From contig NZ_JACHNB010000001.1 in NCBI RefSeq assembly GCF_014205225.1, positions 6,057,501 through 6,121,500 on the forward strand: a stretch of 64,000 nucleotides of DNA, given 5' to 3'. Source of the DNA: Actinoplanes octamycinicus (GTDB taxonomy: Bacteria > Actinomycetota > Actinomycetes > Mycobacteriales > Micromonosporaceae). A program made the position numbers and the translations under genes. The stretch's first letter is position 1. Every line of letters begins with the position of its first letter. Below the pieces are notes generated by a model, which did no database searches, was not told the DNA's origin, and saw nothing but the letters and a program-made list of their open reading frames with translations. Shown piece after piece: positions 50,002 to 58,085 of the stretch.

Positions 50002-50538
50002 ATGGTTCGGTCGGACGCCCGCCGGAATCGGGCCGGCATCCTGGTGGCCGCCCGGGAGGCTCTCACCGAGGACGACAACGCGTCGATGAACCAGATCGCG
50101 CAGCGGGCCGGGGTCGGGCACGGCGCGCTCTACCGGAACTATCCGTCGCGCGAGGTGCTGATTCTGGACATCTACGCCGAGGAGATCGACACGCTGGCCG
50201 GCGTGGTGCCCGAGCTGCTCGCCACGCTGTCGCCGGTGGAGGCGCTGCGGCGCTGGACCCTCGACCTGGTCGCCGCGATGCGCAAGAACCACTCTCTCGG
50301 CGTGGCCCTGAGCCCGGACGCGCACCGGTCGATCACCGAGCAGAGCTACGGCCCGGTGATCGCGGTGATCATCTAGCTCCTGAAGGCCGGCAAGGCCGAC
50401 GGCAGCATCCGCGCGGACGCTGAGCCGGGTGACTTTCTGCAGCTCACCGAGGCGCTGTGGCGGGCCGCCCCGGACCGCTCGGAGCCGATCCTGACCCTGA
50501 TCCTGGACGGCCTCGCCGCCCCGGGTCGCAGCCGCTGA
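50002..50538 (+). pseudogene. TetR regulator interrupted by an amber codon
   Basis: The first 124 residues contain a TetR HTH (MNQIAQRAGVGHGALYRNYP) and part of the ligand domain, then TAG at 50374-50376. The same frame continues for 53 codons (LLKAGKADGSIRADAEPGDF, then RSEPILTLILDGLAAPG) to a TGA at 50536-50538, giving a normal TetR length of about 178. Related proteins would have Glu or Gln at the stop, so one base change (GAG or CAG to TAG) explains it. Function is probably lost unless the codon is suppressed. Confidence 0.85.
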
Positions 50539-50540
50539 GG

Positions 50541-51158
50541 TCAGAGGCGTTCGAGCAGCTGCGCCTTCTTCCGCGCGAATTCCTCGTCGGTGAGGATGCC
50601 GGCGTCACGCAGCGAGGCGAGCTTGGTGAGCTGCTCGACGACATCCGGTTGAGCCGTGATCGCGGCCGGCGTCGGCGCGGGCGCCCCGAACTTGCTTTCG
50701 CTGGATCACTGACGAGGCGAGGTCAAGGATCTTCTCGGTCACACCGGCGCGGGCTCGGCGGGCGTGGGAGTGACGGTGACGACCTGCCGGCTCTCGAGCA
50801 GGACCGAGAAGACCAGGAACAGCTTCTCCGGCAGCTCGATGACGGACTGATTGCCGTCGGCCCAGTCCACGCGGACCGTGCGCGGGGGTTTCATGGCGGC
50901 CCCGAGGCCGGCGCCGACCGCCTTGCCGAGCATCCCGGGCAGGGCGGCCTTCGCGGCGGCCTGACCGACGGCGCCGGCGAGACCTTCGCTGCTCGGCAGT
51001 TCCTCCCACTTCAGGACGGTCTCGGTGGTCAGCTTGAACCGCTTGAACGGGTTGATCGGGTGGGGGATGGAGAGTCCCTTGTGGTCGGAATCGACGCTGC
51101 AGTCCGCCAGATGGCCGCCCACTACACGTCCCTGATTAGACAGCCCCATGAATGCCAC
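50541..51158 (-). pseudogene. SHOCT-domain protein split by frameshifts
   Basis: The 5' part (51158-50742) encodes about 138 residues (FKRFKLTTETVLKWEELPSS, TVRVDWADGNQSVIELPEKL) and ends at TGA 50739-50741. The C-terminal SHOCT helix pair (VEQLTKLASLRDAGILTDEE, FARKKAQLLERL) is in the same frame at 50705-50541, behind a second TGA (50706-50708). The bridge VTEKILDLASSVIQRK is in another frame. Two compensating indels would restore one protein. GTG 51158 follows TACGGT by six bases. Confidence 0.7.
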
Positions 51159-51244
51159 TCGTGAACCGTAGATCAACTTCTCGGGGCCCCGCAATTGTCG
51201 TACGTATGAATGCGCCTAGCTCGATAAGCCAGAATCGGTGACAA

Positions 51245-51901
51245 GTGGAGATGTCTCCGCTTGCTCGTGCTGAAGCGGAGCGGTTTCCGTTGGCGTGGGG
51301 GCTGGCTGACGTCCTGCTTACCGGCGGCTCTGGCTACATCGGCAGTTGGTGCGTGCTGGTGCTGCTCAGCGCCGGGTTATCGGTGCGTACGACGGTGCGG
51401 GCCCGGCTCGCGAGCCGTGGGTGCGGGCGATGCTGCGGCGCGGCGGTGCGGACGCCCGGGGCGGAGCTCCAGGTGGTGCGGGCCGACCTGAGCGGCGACG
51501 ACGGGAGGCGGTCGCCGGGTGCGAGGCGGTGCTGCACGTCGCGTCGCCGACGCCGACCCGGCAGCCGCGCACCGACGACGGGATGATGACCGAGCCGGCC
51601 GCGGCTGGGGAGCGGTTCATCGCGACCCGCCGGGCACAGCCTGTGGCAGCGCGACGTGGCCGCGATCCCGCGCGAGCGGCTCGGGGAACGGGCCGCCAAG
51701 GTGCCGACCCGCGAGATGCCGATGCTGGTGGCGCGGGCCCTGACCCGGGTCGACCCGGAGATGCGGGGACTGCGGATGCTGCTGGGCCGCAACCTCGACG
51801 CGACCTCGGCGAAGGCGGAACGCGTGCTCGGTTGGAAGGCCCGCTCGATCGAGGACACCATCGTGGATACGGCGGAAAGTTTGCTCGGCCTCCCGGAATG
51901 A
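51245..51901 (+). pseudogene. Decayed NAD-dependent reductase (extended SDR)
   Basis: Pieces of one dihydroflavonol-reductase-like protein are spread over frames: ADVLLTGGSGYIGSWCVLVL, then AREPWVRAMLRRGGADA, then AELQVVRADLSGDDG, then REAVAGCEAVLHVASPTPT, and finally a C-terminal block (LWQRDVAAIPRERLGERAAK to AESLLGLPE). At least three frame changes and loss of about 150 central residues, including the YxxxK active site. A TetR-type half-conserved operator lies at its start. Confidence 0.85.
51247..51258. promoter_or_regulatory. Operator-like GGAGATGTCTCC at the broken reductase
   Basis: Eleven of twelve bases match the palindrome GGAGACGTCTCC found upstream of the interrupted tetR gene 1.3 kb away. 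The centre is AT/GT rather than AC/GT, so one half-site is slightly degenerate. Confidence 0.5.
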
Positions 51902-51913
51902 CGAGATCGCTCG

Positions 51914-52198
51914 TCACCGTGCCGCGCAGGCGCAGGCACCGCCCGAGCAGCCGGTCCGGTGCCGGCGTCGCGACGCCCACCACCAGGCGCCCGCCGCCGT
52001 CGCGGTGAGCGCGACGGCGACACCCGGCAGCCATGAGCCGGCCGCGGCCCAGCCCGCGCCGGACAGGACCCCGGCCGCGAGCAGCGCCGGGATCGCGCAG
52101 CAGGCGGCGCAGGCGAGGCCGGCCAGCCCGGTCAGCCCGGTCAGCCCGGCCAGCCCGGACGGCAACAGGCGGCGGGCGTGGTCAGCGAGGGTCGGCAT
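51914..52198 (-). CDS. Small Cys-containing membrane protein (mer-type)
   Basis: A 94-residue protein with two hydrophobic segments and paired Cys: LACAACCAIPALLAAGV in the first helix and CSGGACACAAR at the C-terminus. It resembles small membrane proteins that accompany metal-sensing MerR genes and may take part in metal transport. Its start overlaps the MerR gene end by 17 bp. Function inferred only from context and Cys pattern. Confidence 0.75.
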   Translation of the reverse strand: MPTLADHARRLLPSGLAGLTGLTGLAGLACAACCAIPALLAAGVLSGAGWAAAGSWLPGVAVALTATAAGAWWWASRRRHRTGCSGGACACAAR

Positions 52199-52622
52199 CG
52201 GGTGCTCCCACGGCGATGGTCGCGAACGGGATCGGGCAGCACGGCCGGCCGGCGCAGGTGACCAGGTCGTCGCAGCCGGCGTCGACGGCCTGCCGCAGCG
52301 TCGAGGCGATCACCTGCAGGTCAGCGATCTTCGCCTCCACCTCGGTGAGCTTGGCCCTGGCCCGCTCCTGAAGCCCGGCGTCCCGGCGGCCGTGCCGGTG
52401 ACCGCCGCTGGTGAGCAGGTCGGCGACCTCGTCCAGGGTGAACCCGAGCCGCTGCGCCGCCTTGATCACCCGCAGCACGGTGACCGCCTCCGGCGGGTAG
52501 AGCCGGTGCCCGCCGAGGCTGCGTTCCGGCTCGGCGAGCAGGCCCCGCCGCTCGTAATAGCGCAGCGTCTGCAGGTTGACGCCGGCCGCGTCGGCGACCT
52601 GGCCGCTGCGCAGCCCGCTCAC
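52182..52622 (-). CDS. MerR family metal-type regulator
   Basis: A 146-residue MerR protein: HTH GLRSGQVADAAGVNLQTLRY, wing GGHRLYPPE, a long coiled coil (ERARAKLTEVEAKIADLQVI), then a C-terminal Cys cluster (GCDDLVTCAGRPCCPIP) that could bind a thiophilic metal. Start GTG 52622 overlaps the upstream stop (GTGA). It is in the middle of a three-gene operon whose promoter has the MerR 20-bp spacer. Confidence 0.92.
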   Translation of the reverse strand: MSGLRSGQVADAAGVNLQTLRYYERRGLLAEPERSLGGHRLYPPEAVTVLRVIKAAQRLGFTLDEVADLLTSGGHRHGRRDAGLQERARAKLTEVEAKIADLQVIASTLRQAVDAGCDDLVTCAGRPCCPIPFATIAVGAPDADPR

Positions 52623-52921
52623 GACCGCACCCGGCCGGCGGCCCGCTGCTGCAGTGCGTCCAGGATCTCGGCCTGCGCGCCGGGAACCTCGATCTGCACG
52701 CACAGTGCGTCGTCGCTCGCCTGGAAGCGGAAGGTGAATGAGCAGCACTCGCTCTCCCGGGCGGTTAAATCTCGGACGGTCGCCTCGGATGCCGGGTCCA
52801 GGTCCCAGCACAGGGTGGTGGGCGACAGGCGCCGCTGGCCGAGCAGCGCGGTCGCGAACAGATCGTCGAATTCGGCCAGCCGCGACGGCCGGTCGGCGGT
52901 GGGCAGGGTGCAGAGGTCCAT
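52619..52921 (-). CDS. Small conserved protein of the MerR operon
   Basis: A 100-residue protein with LCTLPTADRPSRLAEFDDLF and RESECCSFTFRFQASDD, a Cys pair in the centre. Proteins of this type precede metal-type MerR genes in actinobacteria; their role is not known to me. The ATG at 52921 is six bases after TACCGT, so it is the leaderless first gene of the operon. Confidence 0.78.
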   Translation of the reverse strand: MDLCTLPTADRPSRLAEFDDLFATALLGQRRLSPTTLCWDLDPASEATVRDLTARESECCSFTFRFQASDDALCVQIEVPGAQAEILDALQQRAAGRVRS

Positions 52922-52927
52922 GCCCTG

Positions 52928-52959
52928 ACGGTAAGCCTGTACCCAGGTACCGGATGCAA
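52928..52959 (-). promoter_or_regulatory. MerR-type overspaced promoter with dyad
   Basis: Minus strand TTGCAT (52959-52954), 20-bp spacer, TACCGT (52933-52928). The spacer holds the dyad CCGGTACC-tg-GGTACAGG with one mismatch. This is the classical architecture recognised by metal-sensing MerR proteins, and the ATG lies six bases after the -10. Confidence 0.85.
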
Positions 52960-53053
52960 GCCCGCTCAGGCATCCGGATCGAGGAGGCAGCCGCGCCGAC
53001 CGGCCGGCCCCGATGGAATCGCCCGCCGGGGTCGATGCGAAATATCTGCCCAC

Positions 53054-53845
53054 GTGGCAACCTCGGTATCTGTGCTTGGACCTGCCCCGGATCGTCGCCG
53101 CGGAGGCGTTCCCGCCCGCCGGCCGGGCGCCCGCCTCGCTGCCCGCCCGTTGCTCGTCCGGCGGGCCGCGCTCGCGGTGGTGCTGGCCCTGACCGGCTGC
53201 GCGGGCCCGATCCGGGCCGAGCGGGACAGCCCGGTGGTGGTCACGCTGGGCGATTCGGTGCCGGCCGGCACCAACTGCTCCTGTACGCCGTTCCCCGACC
53301 TGTACGCCCGGATGCTCTCGCCGCGCGCCCGGTCGGTGAACCTGGCCCAGTCCGGCTTCACCACCGCCGACGTGCAGGAGCAGCTCGGCCGCGGCGGGGT
53401 CCGGGACAGCGTGCGCGCGGCCAGCGTGGTGCTGGTGATGGCGGGTGCCAACGACATGGCCGCGGCGTTCGACGAGGGCGACGATTTCGGTACGGCCGCG
53501 CAGCGGGTGGGCGACGCGATGGCGTCGATCGTCGCCGCCGTGCGCCGGGAGCACGGTTCGCCGGTCACCGTTCTGGTCCTCGGCTACTGGAACGTGGTGA
53601 AGGACGGCGCGGTCGGGCTCGAAGCGTACGGCGCGGACGGCCTGCGGACGGCGAAGCAGGCGACGAGTTACGACAACGACGCGCTGCGGCAGGCCGCCGA
53701 GCAGGCCGGGGCCACCTATCTGACCACGTCGCCGCTGTTCACCGCCGACCCGACCGCGCTGCTCGCCGACGACGGCGACCACCCGAACGCGGCCGGCCAC
53801 CAGGCCATCGCCCGGATGCTCTACGGCGTCGACCCACACCCGTAG
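53054..53845 (+). CDS. SGNH/GDSL-type esterase lipoprotein
   Basis: A 263-residue hydrolase. After an Arg-rich N-terminus comes a hydrophobic core and lipobox LTGC (Cys about 49). SGNH blocks: VVVTLGDSVPAG (Ser), LVMAGANDMAA (Asn) and DGDHPNAAGH (Asp, His). It probably cleaves esters at the cell surface. The GTG at 53054 gives a long n-region; a TTG at 53150 would give a neater lipoprotein signal and is a real alternative. Confidence 0.87.
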   Translation: MATSVSVLGPAPDRRRGGVPARRPGARLAARPLLVRRAALAVVLALTGCAGPIRAERDSPVVVTLGDSVPAGTNCSCTPFPDLYARMLSPRARSVNLAQSGFTTADVQEQLGRGGVRDSVRAASVVLVMAGANDMAAAFDEGDDFGTAAQRVGDAMASIVAAVRREHGSPVTVLVLGYWNVVKDGAVGLEAYGADGLRTAKQATSYDNDALRQAAEQAGATYLTTSPLFTADPTALLADDGDHPNAAGHQAIARMLYGVDPHP

Positions 53846-53854
53846 GCTCTCCCA

Positions 53855-53978
53855 CTTCGTCGAGTCTGCTTTCCGGCACGCTCTACTTCGTCGCGGTCGC
53901 TTTCCGGCTCGCTTTGCTTTTTCGCGGCTGCTTGCCGGCACGCTTCACTTCTTCGCGGCTGCTTTCTTGTACGCCGCC
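53855..53978. repeat. Four 31-bp tandem repeats
   Basis: Units begin at 53855, 53886, 53917 and 53948, each like CTTCGTCGCGGTCGCTTTCC followed by GGCTCGCTTTG. The last copy lies inside the 3' end of the secreted protein gene and encodes its Ala/Lys tail; the others extend past its stop into the gap. Since 31 is not a multiple of three, each unit shifts the frame. Confidence 0.9.
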
Positions 53979-55144
53979 GCCAGCGTGTGGAACGCCTCCT
54001 TCGCCGTCCAGTGCCAGTCGGAAGTGGGGTCGCCGGGCCGGTCCCGGATCGGTTTGACGATCCCGTAGCTGGCCATGTCCAGGTCGTAGCGCGGCTCGCG
54101 GCGATGCTCGGCCTCCGGGGTGACGAAGGTGAAGGCCAGCGCCGAGTAGAGGTTCAGCGACTCGAACGCGGCGAGGACGCTCGCCAGGTAGTCGGCCTGG
54201 GTTCGCTCGCTGCGTACCAGGTCGCCCTTGATCTCCGGCGGCTCCTTGGTGTAGTCGACGACGTTCCACGCCATGCCACCCTGCTCCGGCGCGCCGCGGA
54301 ACGTGCAGCAACCGAACTCCATGATCGCCAGCGGCTTGCCGGGCCGGACGTGGCGCCGGATGTCGCGCACGTAGTCGGCGTGCCGCCGGAAGTATCCGTA
54401 GTAGTCGAGCCCGACGATGTCGAACAGATCCCAGTCGACGTCCTCGTCCTCCGCCGCCGCGTAGGTCAGCCGGCCGTGGAAGACCGACCGGCCGACGGCG
54501 GCCGCGCGCGCGGTGAACCGGCGCAGCTCACGGACCATCCGGTCCGGATCGAAGGTGCCGTTCAGCAGGTTCTCGATCCGCTCCAGCACCGTGTCGCCGG
54601 GCACGATCCCCGGCACGAACAGCATGAACTCACAACCGACGCTGAGATGGACGGCCGCTCCTTGGCGGCGCAGCCGCTCAGCGGACCGACCGGTCTCGGC
54701 GAGGTGGTCGAGAATCTCCGCGGGCGGCCGGTCGCCGAGGGTCGGCTCCAGCCAGACGTGCAGCCCGCGCTCCACCGCCTCGGTCGCGGTGGCGGTGAGC
54801 TCCTCGACACCCGAGCCGGTGACCTTGACCGAGCTGGCGTGCAGGTCGTGCCGGATGGCCCGCATGTCGTGCCGCACCCGCCGCCGGCTCCAGCCCTCGC
54901 CGACCTCGTAGACCACCCCGCGCAGCGCCAGCCCTCGCCGCGCCGCATTTGCTTTGCTATCAGCGGCCCCGACACTCGCTCCAGCACCGGTGGCCGCCGC
55001 AGCCGCCCCGGCACCGGTCGCCGCCTCCGTGCCGGCCGCGGCACCGGCCGCCGTCGCGCTCGCCGCGGCGCCGGTCGCCGGCAGCAGCAGCCCGCCGCCC
55101 GCCGCCGCGGCCAGCCCGAGGAACTCCGCTCGCGTGATACCCAT
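53945..55144 (-). CDS. Secreted TIM-barrel-like protein
   Basis: A 399-residue exported protein. Residues 1-30 are a signal peptide (MGITRAEFLGLAAAAGGGLL), followed by an Ala/Gly/Thr-rich linker (30-62). The remainder looks like a glycosidase-type barrel: LRGVVYEVGEGW, GLHVWLEPTLGD, FDIVGLDYYGYFRRH and KPLAIMEFGCCTFRG, where Glu could be catalytic. Family unassigned. The C-terminus KKAAAKK arises from the 31-bp repeat. ATG 55144 has GGGAGG seven bases upstream. Confidence 0.8.
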   Translation of the reverse strand: MGITRAEFLGLAAAAGGGLLLPATGAAASATAAGAAAGTEAATGAGAAAAATGAGASVGAADSKANAARRGLALRGVVYEVGEGWSRRRVRHDMRAIRHDLHASSVKVTGSGVEELTATATEAVERGLHVWLEPTLGDRPPAEILDHLAETGRSAERLRRQGAAVHLSVGCEFMLFVPGIVPGDTVLERIENLLNGTFDPDRMVRELRRFTARAAAVGRSVFHGRLTYAAAEDEDVDWDLFDIVGLDYYGYFRRHADYVRDIRRHVRPGKPLAIMEFGCCTFRGAPEQGGMAWNVVDYTKEPPEIKGDLVRSERTQADYLASVLAAFESLNLYSALAFTFVTPEAEHRREPRYDLDMASYGIVKPIRDRPGDPTSDWHWTAKEAFHTLAAAYKKAAAKK

Positions 55145-55241
55145 GTGACGCCTCCCTTTTCCGGATGCGTCCAGGCTCGTGCACCGGCTGGGCAGCGGCG
55201 ACTGTCGATCGTCTAGGCGGTGCCGACCAAGGTATATGTCG

Positions 55242-57068
55242 CTAGAGACCGCAGGCGGTGGCCACCGCGTGGGCGTCCGCCGGATCGCCGTGGCGGACCA
55301 GGGCCGCCGCGAAGCAGCGGCCGATCCGCAGTGCCGGCTGCTCGCCGGACGCGGTCTCCAACAGGGTGTGGAGAGTGGTGAAGTCGCCGATCTCGGCCGC
55401 CGCCGCGGCGAGCCAGGCGGCCCACCGGGCGCCGGTCACCGGCTCCGGGAAGCGGCCGAGCAGCCCCGCGGCGGTGGCCCGGCCGGCCGGACCGAGGCGG
55501 ACGGCCAGCGTGGTGCCAGCCGGTGGCCAGTCGCTCGACCGCGCCACGACCGTCTCGAAGAACTCGGCGAACAGGTCCGGGTCGCGGTCGGGGAGGTCGG
55601 CCTCGGCGGCCACCGCGATCAGCCGCCGCGCGATGGGCAGCCGCACGCCCGGCGCCATCGCCGCGGCCCTGCTCAGGACGGCCGTCGCCTCGCCCGCCCG
55701 ATCGATCGCGAGCAGCCCGGCCGCCACGCCGGCGTCAACCTGCAGCCGCAGGCTGGCCCGCAGCCTCGGGCGCAGCGCCGCCGCGCGCGAACCGATGATC
55801 TCGGTGCGCAGCGCCGGGTCGGCCACCACGAGCATGCGGTGCAGGGTGGCGGTGACATGATCGCCCAGCTCCTGGGGCAGGACCCCCGGGCTCTCCAGCA
55901 CGTCGAGCAGGGCGCGCAGGCGCTGCCCGGTGGCCTCCTCGGGATGGTCGCCGAGCCAGCTCATGATCTCCCCGGCCAGCTCGGCCGGGCCGAACCACGC
56001 GGTGCGGCGGGCGCCCATCTTGGCCGCCTCGGCCAGCGCGTCGTCGACCCGGCCGGCACTGAGCAGCACCCGGGCGAACCGGCGCTGATGGATCGCCTGC
56101 TGGTGCCGCTCGCGGCTCGCTTTCGGACAGCGGCGGAATGCGGACACCACGGCCGGCGCCTCCGGCCCGTCGGTGACCACCTCCGCCACGGCGACGATGG
56201 CCTGCTGCCGGGCGGTCGGCTCCAGCCGCGCCGCCAGCTCCAACGCCTCCGTCGCCCGCCCGGCCTCGGCGAGCGCCCGGGCCAGCGGCACCGCCTCGAA
56301 CAGCGCGAACTCGTCGTCCAGCGCACCGCACCGCCGGTCGATCTCGGCCAGCCCCAGCGGCCCGAGCAAAGCGGCGGCGCCGGCCAGGCAGGTGCGATCG
56401 TTCAGGCGTGGGCGGTGGCCCTCAGCCCCGGCCTCAGTCCCGGCCCCAGCCTCAGTCCCGGCCCCGGTCGGAGTCCTGGCCCCGGCCTCAGTCCCGGCCC
56501 AGGCCCCGGCCTCAGTATCGGCCTCCGCATCAGCCCCGGCTCCGGACCCGCCCACAGCCCCGCCCTCAGCCAGGATGCCGGCCCAGAGGTCCAGGCGCTC
56601 CGGCTCGCCGCGATGCGCCTCGGCCAGCCCGGCCAGGACCCTGGAGATGCGGTAGGCCCGATAGTTGCGATACGCCATAGGCGGCCGATCCTCATACTCC
56701 CGGACCACGAGCGCCGCGCGCAGCAGCGCCTCCTCGGTCTCGTCCGACCCGGCGGCCAGCCGGGCGAACGCCGCCGGTACCGGAGACGTCTCCGAGGACA
56801 CCTCGACCCGGCCGTTGTCGATGGCCGCGGTCACCACGGCTCGCACCTGCTTGCGAGGGAGACGGCTCGCCACCGCCGGCAACGCGTCGGGCACGTCCCG
56901 CTCGCCCCGCAACACGGCGACCAGCTGACCGGCGGCGGCCTCCGGATCGCCGCTGTCGAGGAGCGCGCCGGCCCAAGCGACCCGCTCGGCGGCCGACGGC
57001 GGCGGCACGTCCCCGGCCGCGAACCGGTCGAGAATCTGGCGGGCCGATCCCAGGAGCGCTGAACTCAT
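55242..57068 (-). CDS. Large helical repeat protein, unknown
   Basis: A 608-residue, Ala/Leu/Arg-rich protein that looks like an alpha-solenoid (TPR-like pairs such as LARALAEAGRATEALELAAR and FARVLLSAGRVDDALAEAAK). Residues 175-215 are a low-complexity Gly/Ala/Glu/Thr insert. No enzyme motif. TACGAT ends exactly seven bases before the ATG at 57068, supporting a leaderless start. Probably an interaction protein. Confidence 0.78.
   Translation of the reverse strand: MSSALLGSARQILDRFAAGDVPPPSAAERVAWAGALLDSGDPEAAAGQLVAVLRGERDVPDALPAVASRLPRKQVRAVVTAAIDNGRVEVSSETSPVPAAFARLAAGSDETEEALLRAALVVREYEDRPPMAYRNYRAYRISRVLAGLAEAHRGEPERLDLWAGILAEGGAVGGSGAGADAEADTEAGAWAGTEAGARTPTGAGTEAGAGTEAGAEGHRPRLNDRTCLAGAAALLGPLGLAEIDRRCGALDDEFALFEAVPLARALAEAGRATEALELAARLEPTARQQAIVAVAEVVTDGPEAPAVVSAFRRCPKASRERHQQAIHQRRFARVLLSAGRVDDALAEAAKMGARRTAWFGPAELAGEIMSWLGDHPEEATGQRLRALLDVLESPGVLPQELGDHVTATLHRMLVVADPALRTEIIGSRAAALRPRLRASLRLQVDAGVAAGLLAIDRAGEATAVLSRAAAMAPGVRLPIARRLIAVAAEADLPDRDPDLFAEFFETVVARSSDWPPAGTTLAVRLGPAGRATAAGLLGRFPEPVTGARWAAWLAAAAAEIGDFTTLHTLLETASGEQPALRIGRCFAAALVRHGDPADAHAVATACGL
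56419..56550. repeat. Imperfect short repeats in the solenoid gene
   Basis: Repeated GGCCTCAGTCCCGGCCCC-like words of about 18 bp encode (on minus) GTEAGAGTEAGA-type sequence. The tract is irregular and probably slips during replication; it corresponds to a disordered insert. Confidence 0.75.
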
Positions 57069-57112
57069 GCCGCGGATCGTAACGACGCCCTCCGACAACA
57101 ATCGGCGCCCGT

Positions 57113-57808
57113 CTACGACCCGATGGCGATCCGTGCGTCGGTACGGTCGGCGTACCCGTTGATCGTGCTGGCCAGTAGCTGCGCGTCGACGCCCGCGGCC
57201 GGCAGCAGGGCCCGGTCGCCGCCGCGGAAGCCGCGCTTGCGCACCAGGTCGGGGCGGGCCAGGCGGAGCGCCACCTGGTGCGCCTTGCGCGGGAAGGCGG
57301 CGGGCGCGGTGTCCAGGGCGTCCCAGGGGATGAAGAGATCTCCGTACGGCTGCCGGTCGGTGATGCCGGCCGGGGTGAGCCGTACCCCGAAGCGGCCGAG
57401 CGCCGCCCGCCAGAGGGCGGCCTGCTGACCGCCGACGAGCGCGATGACGGCCACGGTGAACCACAGTTCCGGCCCCGCTTCGAGGTACCGGATCATCCCG
57501 CCCACGATGTGCACGGCGACGAACGTGTAGCCGGCGGCGCCCAGGACCGCACTCGGATTCGCGGGAACGTCGAGGGCGGGCACCTCGGGCCGGGCCACCA
57601 GCCACGCGGGCCGGTACCGCTGGCCGGCGACCGCCGCGCCCAGGATGAACGGGACCGCGGGCAGTGCGGCGACCAGGAGGCTGAACCGCAGGGCATGACC
57701 ATTCCCGGCGGTCTGTCGCAGCACCTGGAGGGCGACCGCGGTGAGCAGCGCCGCGACCAGCACCGCCACCCGCCGCCGAGCCTCCCAGCCGAAGAAGTTG
57801 ATCATCAT
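57113..57808 (-). CDS. Uncharacterised membrane protein
   Basis: A 231-residue protein with four or five hydrophobic segments in residues 10-140 and a soluble C-terminal PH-like part (RFGVRLTPAGITDRQPYGDL, LFIPWDALD). The tail ends GYADRTDARIAIGS. Function unknown. ATG 57808 follows TACCCT by six bases; the next codon is also ATG. Confidence 0.72.
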   Translation of the reverse strand: MMINFFGWEARRRVAVLVAALLTAVALQVLRQTAGNGHALRFSLLVAALPAVPFILGAAVAGQRYRPAWLVARPEVPALDVPANPSAVLGAAGYTFVAVHIVGGMIRYLEAGPELWFTVAVIALVGGQQAALWRAALGRFGVRLTPAGITDRQPYGDLFIPWDALDTAPAAFPRKAHQVALRLARPDLVRKRGFRGGDRALLPAAGVDAQLLASTINGYADRTDARIAIGS

Positions 57809-58085
57809 GCGCGCAGGGTAACCGGCGGAGCCGCTGCTCACGGCACGGGAGGACCAGCAGCGTGATCGGAATCCCGAGCAGGGGCGGGTCGTACCGGAAA
57901 CTCTGGCGGATCGGGCCGTCAGTGGCCCGTCAGCCGGCGGCGAAGGTGGAAATTCATCCGCTCCGGACGACGTGAGGCGTCGGATCGACCGTCATCGTCG
58001 GTGGTGATTCGGCCCGGTCGGTGACCGCGGCATGTGGTGTCACACGGCCGTCCAGGTGATGTCCCTTCAGCGTTGCGGGGAAGTC
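57809..58085. other. 277-bp divergent intergenic region
   Basis: No gene is supported. It contains a short hairpin GGGCC-gtcagt-GGCCC near 57915 and TGTGGTGTCACAC (58033-58045), which is reminiscent of but does not match a CRP/FNR site. It should carry the promoter of the arginine deiminase operon; I could not identify it with confidence. Confidence 0.4.

Noticed and set aside
53855..53978. 31-bp repeats considered as CRISPR or origin iterons
   Set aside because: They are directly adjacent, diverged and include the end of a gene; no dnaA, AT-rich unwinding region or cas genes are nearby.
56782..56793. Third perfect GGAGACGTCTCC palindrome
   Set aside because: It lies inside the coding region of the solenoid protein, far from any start, so it is not listed as an operator although it matches the site at 49972.
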